From positions 3,534,001 through 3,598,000 of the forward strand of contig NZ_QPER01000001.1 in assembly GCF_009455635.1 (NCBI RefSeq): a stretch of DNA of 64,000 nt, given 5' to 3'. Under the pieces are notes generated by a model, which was not told the origin of the DNA, made no database searches, and worked only from the letters and a program-made list of their open reading frames with translations. A program made the position numbers and the translations under genes. Positions 36,292 to 46,523 of the stretch are shown in pieces (the stretch's first letter is position 1; each line of letters starts with the position of its first letter). The stretch is from Paraburkholderia agricolaris. GTDB taxonomy: Bacteria > Pseudomonadota > Gammaproteobacteria > Burkholderiales > Burkholderiaceae.

Positions 36292-37488
36292 ATGGACCAA
36301 AGCGACTTGAAAGCCCCCACGTGGCAACTGTCCGAACGCGCGCGCAAGCTCACGAGCTCGGCGATCCGCGAGATCCTGAAGGTCACGGAACGGCCCGAAG
36401 TCATTTCGTTCGCGGGCGGCCTGCCCTCGCCGGCGACCTTCCCGGCCGAACGCATGCGCGAAGCATCCGATCGCATTCTGCGCGACGCACCCGCCGCGGC
36501 CTTGCAATACAGCGCGACCGAAGGCTATCTGCCGCTGCGTGAATGGATCGCGCAACGCTATTCGGTGAACGGCGCGCAGATTCGCCCGTCGCAGGTCCTG
36601 ATCACCACCGGCTCGCAACAGGCGCTCGATCTGCTCGGTAAAGTGCTGGTGTGCCCGGACAGCCCCGTACTGGTCGAAACGCCGACCTACCTCGGCGCGT
36701 TGCAATCGTTCTCGATGTACGAACCGCGCTATGTGCAGGTGCCGACGGACGAGCAAGGCCTGATTCCCGAGGCGCTGACGCCCGAGCTGACAGCCGGTGC
36801 GCGTCTGTTGTACGCACAACCGAACTTCCAGAATCCGACGGGCCGCCGCCTGCCGGTCGAACGCCGCCGTGCCCTGGCTGCGTTTGCAAAGACCGCACCG
36901 TTCCCGGTGATCGAAGACGATCCGTACGGCGCGCTCGACTACGCCGGTGAACCGCTGCCCACCATGCTGTCGATGGCGCCGGATCACATCGTCCATCTCG
37001 GTTCGTTCTCTAAAGTGCTGGCGCCGGGCCTGCGGGTCGGCTACATCATTGCGCCCGAAGAGTTGATCTTCAAGCTCGTGCAGGCCAAGCAAGCCACCGA
37101 TCTGCACACGCCGAGTTTCACGCAACGCATCGTGTACGAAGTGGTCAAGGACGGCTTTCTCGACACGCACGTGCCGACCATTCGCGAGCTGTATCGCGAT
37201 CAATGCGCGGCAATGCTCGCCGCGCTCGAACGCTACATGCCTGAAGGCGTGAGCTGGAACCGTCCGGAAGGCGGCATGTTCGTGTGGGTGAATCTGCCCG
37301 CGCAGATCGACAGCATGAAGCTGCTCGAAGAAGCCGTCGCGCAGAATGTGGCGTTCGTGCCGGGCGGTCCGTTCTTCGCGAGCGAAGCCCAGCACAATAC
37401 GCTGCGCCTGTCGTTCGTCACGGTGCCGCCGGCCAAGATCGACGAAGGCGTGGCGCGTCTCGCAGAACTGATCCGCGCAAAGGTCTGA
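36292..37488 (+). CDS. PLP-dependent aminotransferase, class I/II (2-aminoadipate aminotransferase-like)
   Basis: A 398-residue aminotransferase without a DNA-binding domain. Lys241 in GSFSKVLAPGLRVGYI binds PLP. Other anchors are VISFAGGLPSPATFP, TTGSQQALDLLGKVL, NFQNPTGRRL, VIEDDPYGALDY and the C-terminal LRLSFVTVPP. The closest recognised group is the LysN/Aro8-like (2-aminoadipate or aromatic) aminotransferases; the amino acid acted on cannot be told from the sequence. GAGGAGACC precedes the ATG. It lies between the VOC gene and ridA. Confidence 0.9.
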   Translation: MDQSDLKAPTWQLSERARKLTSSAIREILKVTERPEVISFAGGLPSPATFPAERMREASDRILRDAPAAALQYSATEGYLPLREWIAQRYSVNGAQIRPSQVLITTGSQQALDLLGKVLVCPDSPVLVETPTYLGALQSFSMYEPRYVQVPTDEQGLIPEALTPELTAGARLLYAQPNFQNPTGRRLPVERRRALAAFAKTAPFPVIEDDPYGALDYAGEPLPTMLSMAPDHIVHLGSFSKVLAPGLRVGYIIAPEELIFKLVQAKQATDLHTPSFTQRIVYEVVKDGFLDTHVPTIRELYRDQCAAMLAALERYMPEGVSWNRPEGGMFVWVNLPAQIDSMKLLEEAVAQNVAFVPGGPFFASEAQHNTLRLSFVTVPPAKIDEGVARLAELIRAKV

Positions 37489-37545
37489 ACACCCCCGGCC
37501 GCCGCGCCGGGTTAACCGACTTCCACTACCGACCAGGAACACACC

Positions 37546-38010
37546 ATGGCTCAAACGAATGTGTACGACAAGCTTAAGGAACTGGGCATCGAACTGCCGA
37601 GCGCGGGCGCTCCGGCAGCGGCCTATGTGATGAGCGCGCAAAGCGGCAACACGGTGTACCTGTCCGGCCACATCGCCAAGAAGGACGGCAAGGTGTGGAC
37701 CGGCAAGCTCGGCGCCACGCTCACCACCGAAGAAGGCAAGGTCGCCGCACGCTCGATCGCGATCGACCTGCTCGCCACGCTGCACACGCATGTGGGTGAT
37801 CTGAACCGTGTCACGCGCATCGTCAAGCTGATGAGCCTCGTCAATTCCACGCTTGAATTCACCGAGCAGCACCTGGTGACCAACGGCGCGTCCGAGCTGA
37901 TCGCGGATGTGTTCGGCGAGCGCGGCAAGCATGCACGTTCGGCATTCGGCGTGGCACAGATTCCGCTCGGCGCTTGCGTCGAGATCGAGATGATCGCCGA
38001 AGTCGAATAA
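37546..38010 (+). CDS. RidA-family (YjgF/YER057c) protein
   Basis: A 154-residue member of the RidA superfamily, which hydrolyses reactive enamine/imine by-products of PLP enzymes. It starts MAQTNVYDKLKELGIELPSAG and has the family core YVMSAQSGNTVYLSGHIAKK, TVEEGKVAARSI-type segment, and the C-terminal RSAFGVAQIPLGACVEIEMI. The usual Arg of true RidA (in the ARSAFG segment) is present as ARSAFG. It is longer than E. coli RidA and belongs to the YjgH/Rid4-7-type group by look. It follows the aminotransferase by 57 bases, and the pairing with a PLP enzyme fits its detoxifying role. Confidence 0.9.
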   Translation: MAQTNVYDKLKELGIELPSAGAPAAAYVMSAQSGNTVYLSGHIAKKDGKVWTGKLGATLTTEEGKVAARSIAIDLLATLHTHVGDLNRVTRIVKLMSLVNSTLEFTEQHLVTNGASELIADVFGERGKHARSAFGVAQIPLGACVEIEMIAEVE

Positions 38011-38203
38011 CACATGCCAACAGGTTCGGCCGCTGGTTCGCCCAGCGGGTCGTCCTGCGTGTGGCCGTAAACGCACTGAACGCGTCGCAAGGTGTCCAGC
38101 ACCTGCGGCGCGTTTTGCATTTATCGCAAGGTAGATCGTTCCTTTGTCACCAGGTAGAATCCCCGAACCCTATCAATCTGCTGGATTCGCCGGATTGCGC
38201 CCG

Positions 38204-39118
38204 ATGCCCGCCAACACCGTTCGTTTTAAACAGGTCGACGTGTTTACGTCGGTGCCGTTCAAAGGCAATCCGCTTGCGGTCGTATTCGACGCCGATGCGC
38301 TCGATGCGAATCAGATGCAGGCAATCGCGCACTGGACCAATCTGTCCGAAACCACCTTCCTGCTGAAACCAACCGACCCGGCCGCCGACTATCGCGTGCG
38401 TATCTTCACCACGTGTGGTGAATTGCCATTCGCCGGTCATCCGACACTCGGCACCGCGCATGCGTTGCTCGAAAGCGGTTACCGGCCCAAACAGGCTGGC
38501 AAGCTGGTGCAGCAATGCGGCGTAGGGCTCGTCGAACTGCAAGCGCTGACCGAATCGGGATCGGGATCGGCCGGCCAGACGCCGGGCGAATGGGCTTTCG
38601 CCGCACCGCCCGCGCGCGTCACGCCGCTTGCGCAGGACCATTACACAGCACTCACTACGGCTTTACGTAGCGACGCGATCGATTTCAGTGCAACGCCCTG
38701 CGCGGTCGACAATGGCGCGCCATGGCTCGTGGTGCGGGTCAATTCCGCGCGCGACTGCCTTGGGCTCGAACCCGATGCCGCGGCGCTCGCCGACATCGTG
38801 CATGCGATGAACACCCATGGTCTCGCCGTCTATGGGCCGCACGACGCCAACGGCCCGGCCACCTTCGAGGTGCGCTGCCTGATGGCGGGCGGGAGCTTCG
38901 GCGTGGGCGAAGATCCGGTTACGGGTAGCGCTAACGCCGCGATCGCGGGCCTTCTGAGCGCCCAGCAACTCCGCCCGGGTTCAGGTTACACGGCCCGCCA
39001 GGGCACGGTGTTAGGTCGCGCCGGCAACATTTCGGTGCATTACGACGACGCAGCCGGTAAAACGTGGATCGGTGGGCCGTCGGTCACGATTGTCGACGGC
39101 ACATTCCGTTTGCCATGA
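38204..39118 (+). CDS. PhzF-family isomerase/epimerase-fold protein
   Basis: A 304-residue PhzF-like protein. Family features are FKQVDVFTSVPFKGNPLAVVF at the start, the catalytic Glu in TNLSETTFLL, RIFTTCGELPFAGHPTLGTAH and the second-half FEVRCLMAGGSFGVGEDPVTGSANAAI. PhzF isomerises a cyclohexadiene in phenazine synthesis, but most homologues, including this one with no phz genes nearby, have unknown substrates. The start at 38204 is taken from the family N-terminus. It is the last gene of the MocR-linked cluster, 194 bases after ridA. Confidence 0.9.
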   Translation: MPANTVRFKQVDVFTSVPFKGNPLAVVFDADALDANQMQAIAHWTNLSETTFLLKPTDPAADYRVRIFTTCGELPFAGHPTLGTAHALLESGYRPKQAGKLVQQCGVGLVELQALTESGSGSAGQTPGEWAFAAPPARVTPLAQDHYTALTTALRSDAIDFSATPCAVDNGAPWLVVRVNSARDCLGLEPDAAALADIVHAMNTHGLAVYGPHDANGPATFEVRCLMAGGSFGVGEDPVTGSANAAIAGLLSAQQLRPGSGYTARQGTVLGRAGNISVHYDDAAGKTWIGGPSVTIVDGTFRLP

Positions 39119-39585
39119 ACGGCGCGGCACCGGTTGCAGGCTCGCGAGCGCTGGCCTGCCGCTGAATGCAGCCGCTGTTTCGCCATTTTCAGCCACGCCT
39201 GACCACAAAAGCCGCACCGTTTACGCATTTAATGCGTCATGCATAACGCGAGGCCTGGCACACCTGAATTCCAGATCCAGATGAGATACTCGAAAACAAA
39301 TGCCAGGCCGCGGCCCCAATGCTGGCCGCGCCAGCTGCGAATTCAGCCCGCCAGGACCGCCTGTCGCGCCCGCGTATACCCGATGCACGGACGCTTCCTT
39401 AATCCAGTGGCATTAAGTAATATCGAAACGTACCCGATGACCTCCGGATGGTCAGGCACGACGCCACGCTCCCTTCCCCTGCGCAGCAGTTCCGGCACCT
39501 TGGTCACCATGCAGCCACCCATGAAATTAGCGCAGTCGATGTTCGCGCAGTTGCAACTGACCGGCACCAGGGAACGGGCTACCCG
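39119..39585. other. 467-base intergenic region between phzF-like and GGDEF-EAL genes
   Basis: Contains a spaced inverted repeat (GGCCTGGCA at 39252-39260 and TGCCAGGCC at 39301-39309, 40 bases apart) and an A/T-richer patch around 39220-39300. The promoter of the GGDEF-EAL gene is probably here. I see no gene I would defend. Confidence 0.5.
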
Positions 39586-41946
39586 ATGAGCCAGTTCCGC
39601 TTCTCCGACCAGCGCGAAGCCAAACCCCGGCGCGACCCTGCCGTGTCGCGCCGCCGAGCCCTGCTCGCGATTCCCGCGCTCGGCGTGCTGGTGCTGATCC
39701 TGCTTTGGGCTGTAATCTTCGCGCGCCTGTCGGTTGAGAAAGAAGCCACGAATCGTGAAGCCATGGCCTCTGCCGCAATTCTCTCCGCGGCGCTGGAGCA
39801 GCACACGGTCAAGGCGATTCACCAGGTCGACCAGATCACCCGCTTCGTCAAATACGAGTTCGAGAAATCGCCGAATCATTTCGATCTGGCCAACACGGTC
39901 GAAAAAGGCGTGGTGCAAAGCGATACGCTGGTGCAGGTGTCGCTGATCGACGAGCACGGCACGCTGATCGCCAACACGGCCGAACTCAATCCCAAGCATA
40001 TCGATCTGTCGGACCGTGAACACTTCAAGGTCCACGAACACGAAAACGACGACCAGCTCTATATCAGCAAGCCGGTGCTTGGGCGCATATCCGGCCACTG
40101 GACCTTGCAGATGACGCGGCGTCTGAATCATCCCGACGGCTCGTTCGCAGGCGTCGTGGTGGTCTCCGAAGACCCAAGCTATTTCACCAGCGACTTCTAC
40201 AACAACGCGGCCATTGGCCGTGAAGGCGTGATCGCGGTGATTTCCGACAACGGCACGGTATTGGCGCGCCGCACGGGCAGCCCCGACAGTGCCAACGGCA
40301 CGTTCTCGGCGAGCGGATCGTATCCGACCTCGGAACACGTGTCGGGCACCTATGTCGATTCGATCGACAACGTCACGCGCATCGTCTCGTACCGGCATAT
40401 CGACGGCTATCCGCTCGGTGTGCTGGTGGGCCTGTCGCAAGCCGAAGAATTCGCCGACTACAATCACACGCGCAACGTCTATCTGCTAATGGCGGGCTTC
40501 ATCTCGCTCGCGATGCTGAGCTTCTTCGCGGTGGCCACCGGTTTGATCGGCAAGCTGCTCGGGCGTGAACGCGAGATGACGCATCTGGTCGAGTACGACC
40601 TGCTGACCGGTTTGCGCAATCGCTATGCAACGTTGCAAGCCTTGCGGCACGACGTGGCGCAGCCGTCCAATCTCGGCCGCCTCGCGATTCTCTTCATCGA
40701 TCTCGACAACTTCAAGACCGTCAACGACACGCTCGGCCACAACGCCGGCGACATCGTGCTGCAAATGACAGCCTCGCGTCTCGCTACCGCGGTCGGCGAC
40801 GGCGGCTCGTTAAGCCGCATCGGCGGCGACGAGTTCGTCGTGGTGATCAAGGGCGACGACGTCGAGAAGCGCGCGGTCACGCTCGCCGAAGCGGCGGCCG
40901 AAGCCTTCGCCAAGCCTTTCGAAGTGCGCGGCAGTTCGTTCGTTCTGCATGCGAGCATCGGCATCGCGCTCTACTCGGTCGCCAACGAGAGCGAAATCGA
41001 CCTGCTGAAAAAAGCCGACCTCGCGATGTACAGCGCCAAAGACGCAGGCAAGAACTGCTACCAGTTCTATTCGCCGCAACTGTCGCACCGCGCGGACCAT
41101 TTGATGAAATGGGAACAGCAGTTGCGCGTCGCGCTCGCCGAAGGCCAGCTGTTTCTCGCCTATCAGCCGAAGATCGATCTGACGCGCCGCTGCATCACCG
41201 GTTTTGAAGCGCTGGTGCGCTGGAACCATCCGCAGCACGGCTTGATTCCCGCCAACGAATTCATTCCGGTCGCCGAATCGACCGGCCTGATCGTGCCGAT
41301 CGGCGACTTCGTGATCGAGACTGCATGCCGCCAACTGGCGGTGTGGCAGCAACAGGGCTACGACACGCTGTCGCTCGCGGTCAACATCTCCGCGGTGCAA
41401 TTCTGGCGCGGCGATCTATACGAAACCGTCTCGCATGCGATCGAGGAAAGCGGCATCTCCGCGCGCCGCCTCGAACTCGAAATCACCGAGACCGCGATGA
41501 TGGAATATCCCGAACTCGTCTCGGAGAAGATCTTCGCGTTGAAGCGCCTCGGCGTGCGCATCGCGCTCGACGACTTCGGCACCGGCTATTCGTCGCTCTC
41601 CTACCTGAACCGCTTCTCGGTCGATACGCTGAAGGTGGACCGTTCGTTCGTCCAGGCGATCCCCGGCGACCGCAGTGTCTGCGTGATGGTCACCGCGATC
41701 GTCAATCTCGCGCGTTCGCTCGGGCTCACGGTGGTGGTCGAAGGCACCGAGACCGAAGAGCAGATTGCGTGGCTCGCCGCGCTCGGCCATATCGAGGCGC
41801 AGGGCTTCCTGTTCTCGCGGCCGGTACCGGTCGACGCGATTCCGGCACTGCTCGAACGCTTCGGCGTATGCGGCACGAAGGGCCAGCGCACCGCGCATGA
41901 AACAGACAGCACCAACAGCTTGTCCAGCACGAGCGCCAATAGCTGA
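39586..41946 (+). CDS. membrane GGDEF-EAL cyclic-di-GMP enzyme with periplasmic dCache-like sensor
   Basis: A 786-residue dual-domain protein. TM1 is at about 25-45 (LLAIPALGVLVLILLWAVIF), then a periplasmic double-Cache-like sensor (about 50-290), TM2 at about 297-325, a GGDEF domain with GGDEF intact at 413-417, and an EAL domain with EAL at 541-543, DDFGTGYSSL and EGTETEEQIAWL. No RxxD inhibitory site lies ahead of GGDEF. Both active sites look intact, so the net direction (synthesis or breakdown) cannot be told. ATG 39586 has AGGGAACGGG upstream. The ligand of the sensor is unknown; it is monocistronic. Confidence 0.93.
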   Translation: MSQFRFSDQREAKPRRDPAVSRRRALLAIPALGVLVLILLWAVIFARLSVEKEATNREAMASAAILSAALEQHTVKAIHQVDQITRFVKYEFEKSPNHFDLANTVEKGVVQSDTLVQVSLIDEHGTLIANTAELNPKHIDLSDREHFKVHEHENDDQLYISKPVLGRISGHWTLQMTRRLNHPDGSFAGVVVVSEDPSYFTSDFYNNAAIGREGVIAVISDNGTVLARRTGSPDSANGTFSASGSYPTSEHVSGTYVDSIDNVTRIVSYRHIDGYPLGVLVGLSQAEEFADYNHTRNVYLLMAGFISLAMLSFFAVATGLIGKLLGREREMTHLVEYDLLTGLRNRYATLQALRHDVAQPSNLGRLAILFIDLDNFKTVNDTLGHNAGDIVLQMTASRLATAVGDGGSLSRIGGDEFVVVIKGDDVEKRAVTLAEAAAEAFAKPFEVRGSSFVLHASIGIALYSVANESEIDLLKKADLAMYSAKDAGKNCYQFYSPQLSHRADHLMKWEQQLRVALAEGQLFLAYQPKIDLTRRCITGFEALVRWNHPQHGLIPANEFIPVAESTGLIVPIGDFVIETACRQLAVWQQQGYDTLSLAVNISAVQFWRGDLYETVSHAIEESGISARRLELEITETAMMEYPELVSEKIFALKRLGVRIALDDFGTGYSSLSYLNRFSVDTLKVDRSFVQAIPGDRSVCVMVTAIVNLARSLGLTVVVEGTETEEQIAWLAALGHIEAQGFLFSRPVPVDAIPALLERFGVCGTKGQRTAHETDSTNSLSSTSANS

Positions 41947-42174
41947 GTGCGCGCGGGTAGCGCGGTGCTTGCCGCACTTACGTGTATGCGTAGGCATTCC
42001 GCATGAGTCCATAAGCGTATAAACGACTCCCCGCGCTTATCCAACCGCAGCTTCGCAAAACCAGCTACATTCACGCTGTAATGCGTGCCGGCGCGATACC
42101 GGCTGCCGGCGCGCCAACACACACAATGATGATCCCAGAGGGCGGGCCGCCCGCGTGCCGGAGCCCGCGGCGCC

Positions 42175-43383
42175 ATGCAGACGATCACGAACCAGGATGC
42201 AGCCAGACGAGGGGAGCGAGAACCGCTATGGACGCTGTTCCGGGTCGTGTGCGGCCTGTCGGCGCTGTCGTGGGGCGGCCTCGCGCTGATGGCGCAACTT
42301 GAAAACCATTACGTGGAACGCGAGGGACGGCTCTCGCGCGTGGCCTTTTCCGACCTCATCGCGCTCGCCTGGATGGTGCCCGGACCGGTGGGCTGCAATG
42401 TCGCCGTGCAACTCGGGCACGCGCTGCGCGGCCGCGCCGGCGCCTGGGTGGCGGGCGTGGCCAGCGTGCTGCCTTTTTTCATGCTGATGACGCTGTTCGC
42501 GATCTTCTATCGCACGCCGCTCGTGCGTGCAGCGGCCTCTCAAACTCTGCTCAATCATTTCAGCGTGGTGTTGGCCACGCTGATCGCGATCACCTGGTAC
42601 AAACAGACGCGTGCGCTGGTGCGCGGCAAGCTCGAATGGATCGCGGCGCTGCTCGGGTGTGTGGGCCTGTTTTATGCGCGCAGTCCCGCCGCCTATGTGG
42701 TGATGCTCGGCGCGGCTTTCGGCGCCGGCTGGCTGGTCAGCCCGGCTCGCAACACGCGTATCGTGCTGTCGATTGGACGAGGCGATTGGCAGATACTGGC
42801 TGCATTGTGCGTACTGCTGGCGATATTCGCGCTGCCGCTGCCACATCGCTATGAGCTGGCGCTGCTATGGCCGCGGCTGGCCGGTGCGGGCATGACGTTA
42901 TTCGGCGGCGGTTTCTCGGCGTTGCCGGTACTCAAGACGCTGTTTGTCACACCGGCGATCGGTGTGTCGGATAACGACTTCACCCTCGCGTTTTCGCTGT
43001 CTCCGTTGTCGCCGGGACCGCTGTTGAACGTAGTGCCGTTCTTCGGCTATCTGGTGGACGGCTGGCTGGGCGCGCTGATCGCCACGCTCGCGCTTTTTGT
43101 GCCGTCGGGCTGCCTGGTGGTGCTCGCGCAGCGGCATCTGCATCAGTTGAAGGCCAATCCGCGTTTCGAGCATGGCATGCGGATCCTGCGCGCGGTCACC
43201 ACCGCGTTTCTGGCGGTGGCTGTACTGCGCATCGCGGGGCATGTGCCGTTCAAACCCATGTATCTGGTGACGGCGCTGTTCTCCGGCATGTGCTTCGCGA
43301 AACTCAAAGTGCCGGTGTATGTGGTGTACGGGACCGTGGCGATCGCGTGCGGGCTATGGCTTGCCTACGGCGCCACGCCTTAG
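42175..43383 (+). CDS. ChrA-family chromate/anion transporter
   Basis: A 402-residue transporter with about 10-12 hydrophobic segments in two similar halves, each a CHR domain. The first half has GGLALMAQLENHYVEREG and FSDLIALAWMVPGPVGCNVA (the PGP motif); the second has GMTLFGGGFSALPVLKTLFV and FSLSPLSPGPLLNVVPFFGYL. ChrA exports chromate in exchange for other anions; Burkholderia often carry several homologues and not all confer resistance. No chrB or chrC is adjacent. The ATG has GGAGCCCGC upstream. Confidence 0.9.
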   Translation: MQTITNQDAARRGEREPLWTLFRVVCGLSALSWGGLALMAQLENHYVEREGRLSRVAFSDLIALAWMVPGPVGCNVAVQLGHALRGRAGAWVAGVASVLPFFMLMTLFAIFYRTPLVRAAASQTLLNHFSVVLATLIAITWYKQTRALVRGKLEWIAALLGCVGLFYARSPAAYVVMLGAAFGAGWLVSPARNTRIVLSIGRGDWQILAALCVLLAIFALPLPHRYELALLWPRLAGAGMTLFGGGFSALPVLKTLFVTPAIGVSDNDFTLAFSLSPLSPGPLLNVVPFFGYLVDGWLGALIATLALFVPSGCLVVLAQRHLHQLKANPRFEHGMRILRAVTTAFLAVAVLRIAGHVPFKPMYLVTALFSGMCFAKLKVPVYVVYGTVAIACGLWLAYGATP

Positions 43384-43413
43384 GCAAGCACACCCTGGAT
43401 TCAGGCGCCGGTT

Positions 43414-43872
43414 TCAGAACCCGCGCGATAACACGGCCACGCCGATCGTCACCACGCCCAGCACGATATTCACCAGCACCAGGCGCCGGATCGTACCGAC
43501 CGCTTGTGCGCCATCCGGCCACTTCTGCGCCTGCACCGCGCGGCGAATGCGCGGGAACACGGCGAAGCGGATGTGTCCGAAGATCAGCATCATCACGATG
43601 CCGAGGCCGGCCATGGCATGCAGCGGCCACGTGGCATGACCACCGCCGAATTGCATCAGCAGGAAGCCGCCGGTGAGGAGAATCACCAGCACTGCTGCGG
43701 CAACCCAGTTGAAGAAACGGCCGAACACCGATTCCCACAACGGCAAGCGCAATTGCGGCGAAAGGTCGGCAATGGCCGGACGCAGACAGAAATGGGCGAA
43801 CACCATTCCACCGACCCAGACCGCGACGGCGAGCAGATGCAAAAAGAGTGCGAGTTCGACTGCTTTGTTCAT
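43414..43872 (-). CDS. CopD-family four-helix membrane protein
   Basis: A 152-residue membrane protein with four helices: VELALFLHLLAVAVWVGGMV, WVAAAVLVILLTGGFLLM, MAGLGIVMMLIFGHIRFAVF and LVLVNIVLGVVTIGVAVLS. It has conserved His residues in FLHLLAV, VFAHFCLRP, ATWPLHAM and FGHIRF, suitable for haem or copper binding. It resembles the CopD domain used in copper import or in short membrane cytochrome-like proteins. No copA/copC is close. GAGAGGAAAAC precedes the ATG at 43872. Convergent with the ChrA-like gene. Confidence 0.82.
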   Translation of the reverse strand: MNKAVELALFLHLLAVAVWVGGMVFAHFCLRPAIADLSPQLRLPLWESVFGRFFNWVAAAVLVILLTGGFLLMQFGGGHATWPLHAMAGLGIVMMLIFGHIRFAVFPRIRRAVQAQKWPDGAQAVGTIRRLVLVNIVLGVVTIGVAVLSRGF

Positions 43873-44134
43873 GTTGTTTTCCTCTCCCGACGACGCCACA
43901 CCGCTTATGACGAGTGATATTAGTAGCGGCTATTGAGCGCATTCGACCGCGCGCTATGCGTGCAGTTCCTTGCGCTGGCAACGTCTTGACATTCTTTGTA
44001 GTTTTTATTGCAACGCGGCCAATACCGCGACAGCGTTACACCCCGGATTTTTGCTACGCACGGCGTACGCTTTTTAAAGCGCACGCCGCGTTGATGCCTC
44101 GCGCTACCCTGCTCTTATCGACTTCTAGTGCTTG

Positions 44135-46459
44135 TTACGCGGCCAGCACCGGGCGCAAACCGTCGAGCTTCATCTTGCTCTCAGGCGCACGCCCCTTGCG
44201 CGCCCGCTTACCGATATGCGGCGTGAGCGTGGCGCCGCTCAGCTTCTCTTCGTCGACACGGCCGCCGCGACGCGTACCGATCAACACCACGCCCGCCTTA
44301 TTGATGGACAGCGCCTGCAGCAGCGTTTCGTTGTCGTCGAGCGCCATCAGCGTGACGCCGCGTCCGCCGCCCGAAAGCGTCTTCATTTCGTCGAGACCGA
44401 ACACCAGCAGGCGTCCACCTGAAGACAGACACGCAATGTGCGTCGCGTCCGGCAGCATCGGCATCGGCGCGAGCGGGGCGGCACCCGCGTCGATCGTCAT
44501 GAACGACTTGCCGGCCTTCACGCGGCTCACCATGTCGCCGACCTTGGCGACAAAGCCGAAGCCATTGCTCGATGCGAGCAGCAATGCCTGATCCGCGGAC
44601 GCCGCGTAGTAGTGCATCAGGTGGCTGCCCGATTCGAGTTCGATCAGCGAGGTGACCGGCACACCATCGCCCCGGCCGCCCGGCAGCATCGCAACCGCCA
44701 CCGAATAGACGCGGCCATTGCTGCCCCACGCGACCAGCGTATCCGGCGTACGGCACTGGAACGCCGCGTAGAGACCGTCGCCGGCCTTGAACGTGAAGCC
44801 GGCCACATCCAGGCCGTGGCCCTTCAGCGCACGCACCCAGCCCTTCTGCGACACCACCACCGTCACCGGCTCGTCAACCACGCGTGCTTCGAAAATGGCG
44901 CGCTTTTCCTGCTGGATCAGCGTGCGGCGCTCGTCGCCGTATTGCTTGGCATCGCCTTCGATTTCCTTGATGAGCAGGCGCTTCATCGCGGTTTCGCTGC
45001 CGAGCAGTTCTTCGAGCTTGGCCTTCTCATCGCGCAGTTCGGACAGTTCCTTCTCGATCTTGATCTTCTCGAGCCGCGCCAACTGACGCAGGCGGATTTC
45101 GAGAATGTCTTCGGTCTGCCGGTCCGACAAGCCGAACGCGGCCATCAGCGCGGCCTTGGGCTCGTCCGATTCGCGAATGATGCGGATGACTTCGTCGATA
45201 TTCAAAAAGACGATCATCCGGCCTTCGAGGATGTGAATCCGGTCGTCGACCTTTTGCAAACGATGGCGCGTGCGGCGCGTGACCGTCGCGAAGCGGAACG
45301 CGATCCACTCGTGGATGATTTCGCTCAAACCCTTCTGACGCGGCCGGCCATCGCCGCCCACCATCACCATGTTGAGCGACGCATTCGATTCGAGGCTCGT
45401 ATGCGCGAGCAGCGAATTGACGAACTCGGTTTGGTCGATACGGCTCGATTTCGGCTCGAACACGAGACGCACCGGCGAGTCCCTGCCCGACTCGTCACGC
45501 ACTGCGTCGAGTAGCGCGAGCATGGTCTGCTTGGTCTGCAACTGTTCAGGCGTGAGCGCCTTCTTGCCGAGCTTGATCTTCGGGTTGGTCTGCTCTTCGA
45601 TTTCTTCGAGCACCTTCTGCGCGGCAGTGTTCGGCGGCAGTTCGGTAATCACGAGTTGCCATTGGCCACGCGCAAGTTCTTCGATCTTCCAGCGCGCGCG
45701 CACCTTCAGGCTGCCGCGGCCGCTTTCGTACGCGGCGGAAATCTCGGCGTCGCTCGAAATGATCTGGCCACCGCCCGGGAAGTCCGGCCCGGCGACGTGC
45801 TGCATCAACTCGGCATGCTCGATCTTCGGATTGCGGATCATCGCAACGGCGGCCGCCGCCACTTCGCGCAGATTGTGCGACGGGATTTCCGTGGCCAGCC
45901 CCACGGCAATGCCCGATGCGCCGTTCAGCAGCACGAACGGCAAGCGCGCGGGCAACAGCCTCGGTTCTTCGAACTCGCCGTCGTAGTTCTTCATGAAGTC
46001 GACCGTGCCCTGGTCGATCTCATCGAGCAGCAGCTTGGCGATCGGCGTCAGGCGCGCTTCGGTGTACCGCATCGCCGCTGCGCCGTCGCCGTCGCGCGAA
46101 CCGAAGTTGCCCTGGCCGTCGATCAGCGGATAGCGCATCGAGAAGTCTTGCGCGAGGCGCACCAGCGCGTCGTACGCCGACTGGTCGCCGTGCGGGTGGT
46201 ACTTACCCAGCACGTCGCCGACCACCCGGGCCGACTTCACGGGCTTGGCGTTGTCGCCGAGGCCCATGTCGTTCATCGCGTACAGAATGCGTCGTTGCAC
46301 CGGCTTCTGGCCGTCGCACACATCGGGTAGCGCGCGACCCTTGACCACGCTCACCGCATAGTCGAGGTACTGGCGCTCCGCGTAATTGCCGAGCGTCAGA
46401 AAGTCGCCTTCCGGGGGCGGCGGCTCGGTGAAAAGGTCGAGAGTGTTATCGTCGTCCAT
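44135..46459 (-). CDS. parC: DNA topoisomerase IV subunit A
   Basis: ParC cuts and rejoins DNA to decatenate daughter chromosomes. The 774-residue product has the N-terminal winged-helix core with [19 protein letters not shown] and [20 protein letters not shown], and the catalytic Tyr132 in [10 protein letters not shown]. It continues with the coiled-coil and tower parts ([20 protein letters not shown]) and the C-terminal beta-pinwheel. Its start is 64 bases downstream of the parE stop, so the two are likely co-transcribed, parE first. Quinolone-resistance positions can be read from the visible sequence. Confidence 0.98.
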   Translation of the reverse strand: MDDDNTLDLFTEPPPPEGDFLTLGNYAERQYLDYAVSVVKGRALPDVCDGQKPVQRRILYAMNDMGLGDNAKPVKSARVVGDVLGKYHPHGDQSAYDALVRLAQDFSMRYPLIDGQGNFGSRDGDGAAAMRYTEARLTPIAKLLLDEIDQGTVDFMKNYDGEFEEPRLLPARLPFVLLNGASGIAVGLATEIPSHNLREVAAAAVAMIRNPKIEHAELMQHVAGPDFPGGGQIISSDAEISAAYESGRGSLKVRARWKIEELARGQWQLVITELPPNTAAQKVLEEIEEQTNPKIKLGKKALTPEQLQTKQTMLALLDAVRDESGRDSPVRLVFEPKSSRIDQTEFVNSLLAHTSLESNASLNMVMVGGDGRPRQKGLSEIIHEWIAFRFATVTRRTRHRLQKVDDRIHILEGRMIVFLNIDEVIRIIRESDEPKAALMAAFGLSDRQTEDILEIRLRQLARLEKIKIEKELSELRDEKAKLEELLGSETAMKRLLIKEIEGDAKQYGDERRTLIQQEKRAIFEARVVDEPVTVVVSQKGWVRALKGHGLDVAGFTFKAGDGLYAAFQCRTPDTLVAWGSNGRVYSVAVAMLPGGRGDGVPVTSLIELESGSHLMHYYAASADQALLLASSNGFGFVAKVGDMVSRVKAGKSFMTIDAGAAPLAPMPMLPDATHIACLSSGGRLLVFGLDEMKTLSGGGRGVTLMALDDNETLLQALSINKAGVVLIGTRRGGRVDEEKLSGATLTPHIGKRARKGRAPESKMKLDGLRPVLAA

Positions 46460-46523
46460 CTAGATTCCGTATCCGTATTTGGCGTGAAGTTTTTGTGCAA
46501 ACCATGAGCGCTTTAAAAGACGC

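Noticed and set aside
36199..38076. Minus-strand frame of 625 codons
   Set aside because: Shadow of the aminotransferase and RidA genes.
39252..39309. Spaced inverted repeat as terminator for phzF-like gene
   Set aside because: The arms are 40 bases apart with no T-run; more likely chance or a weak structure.
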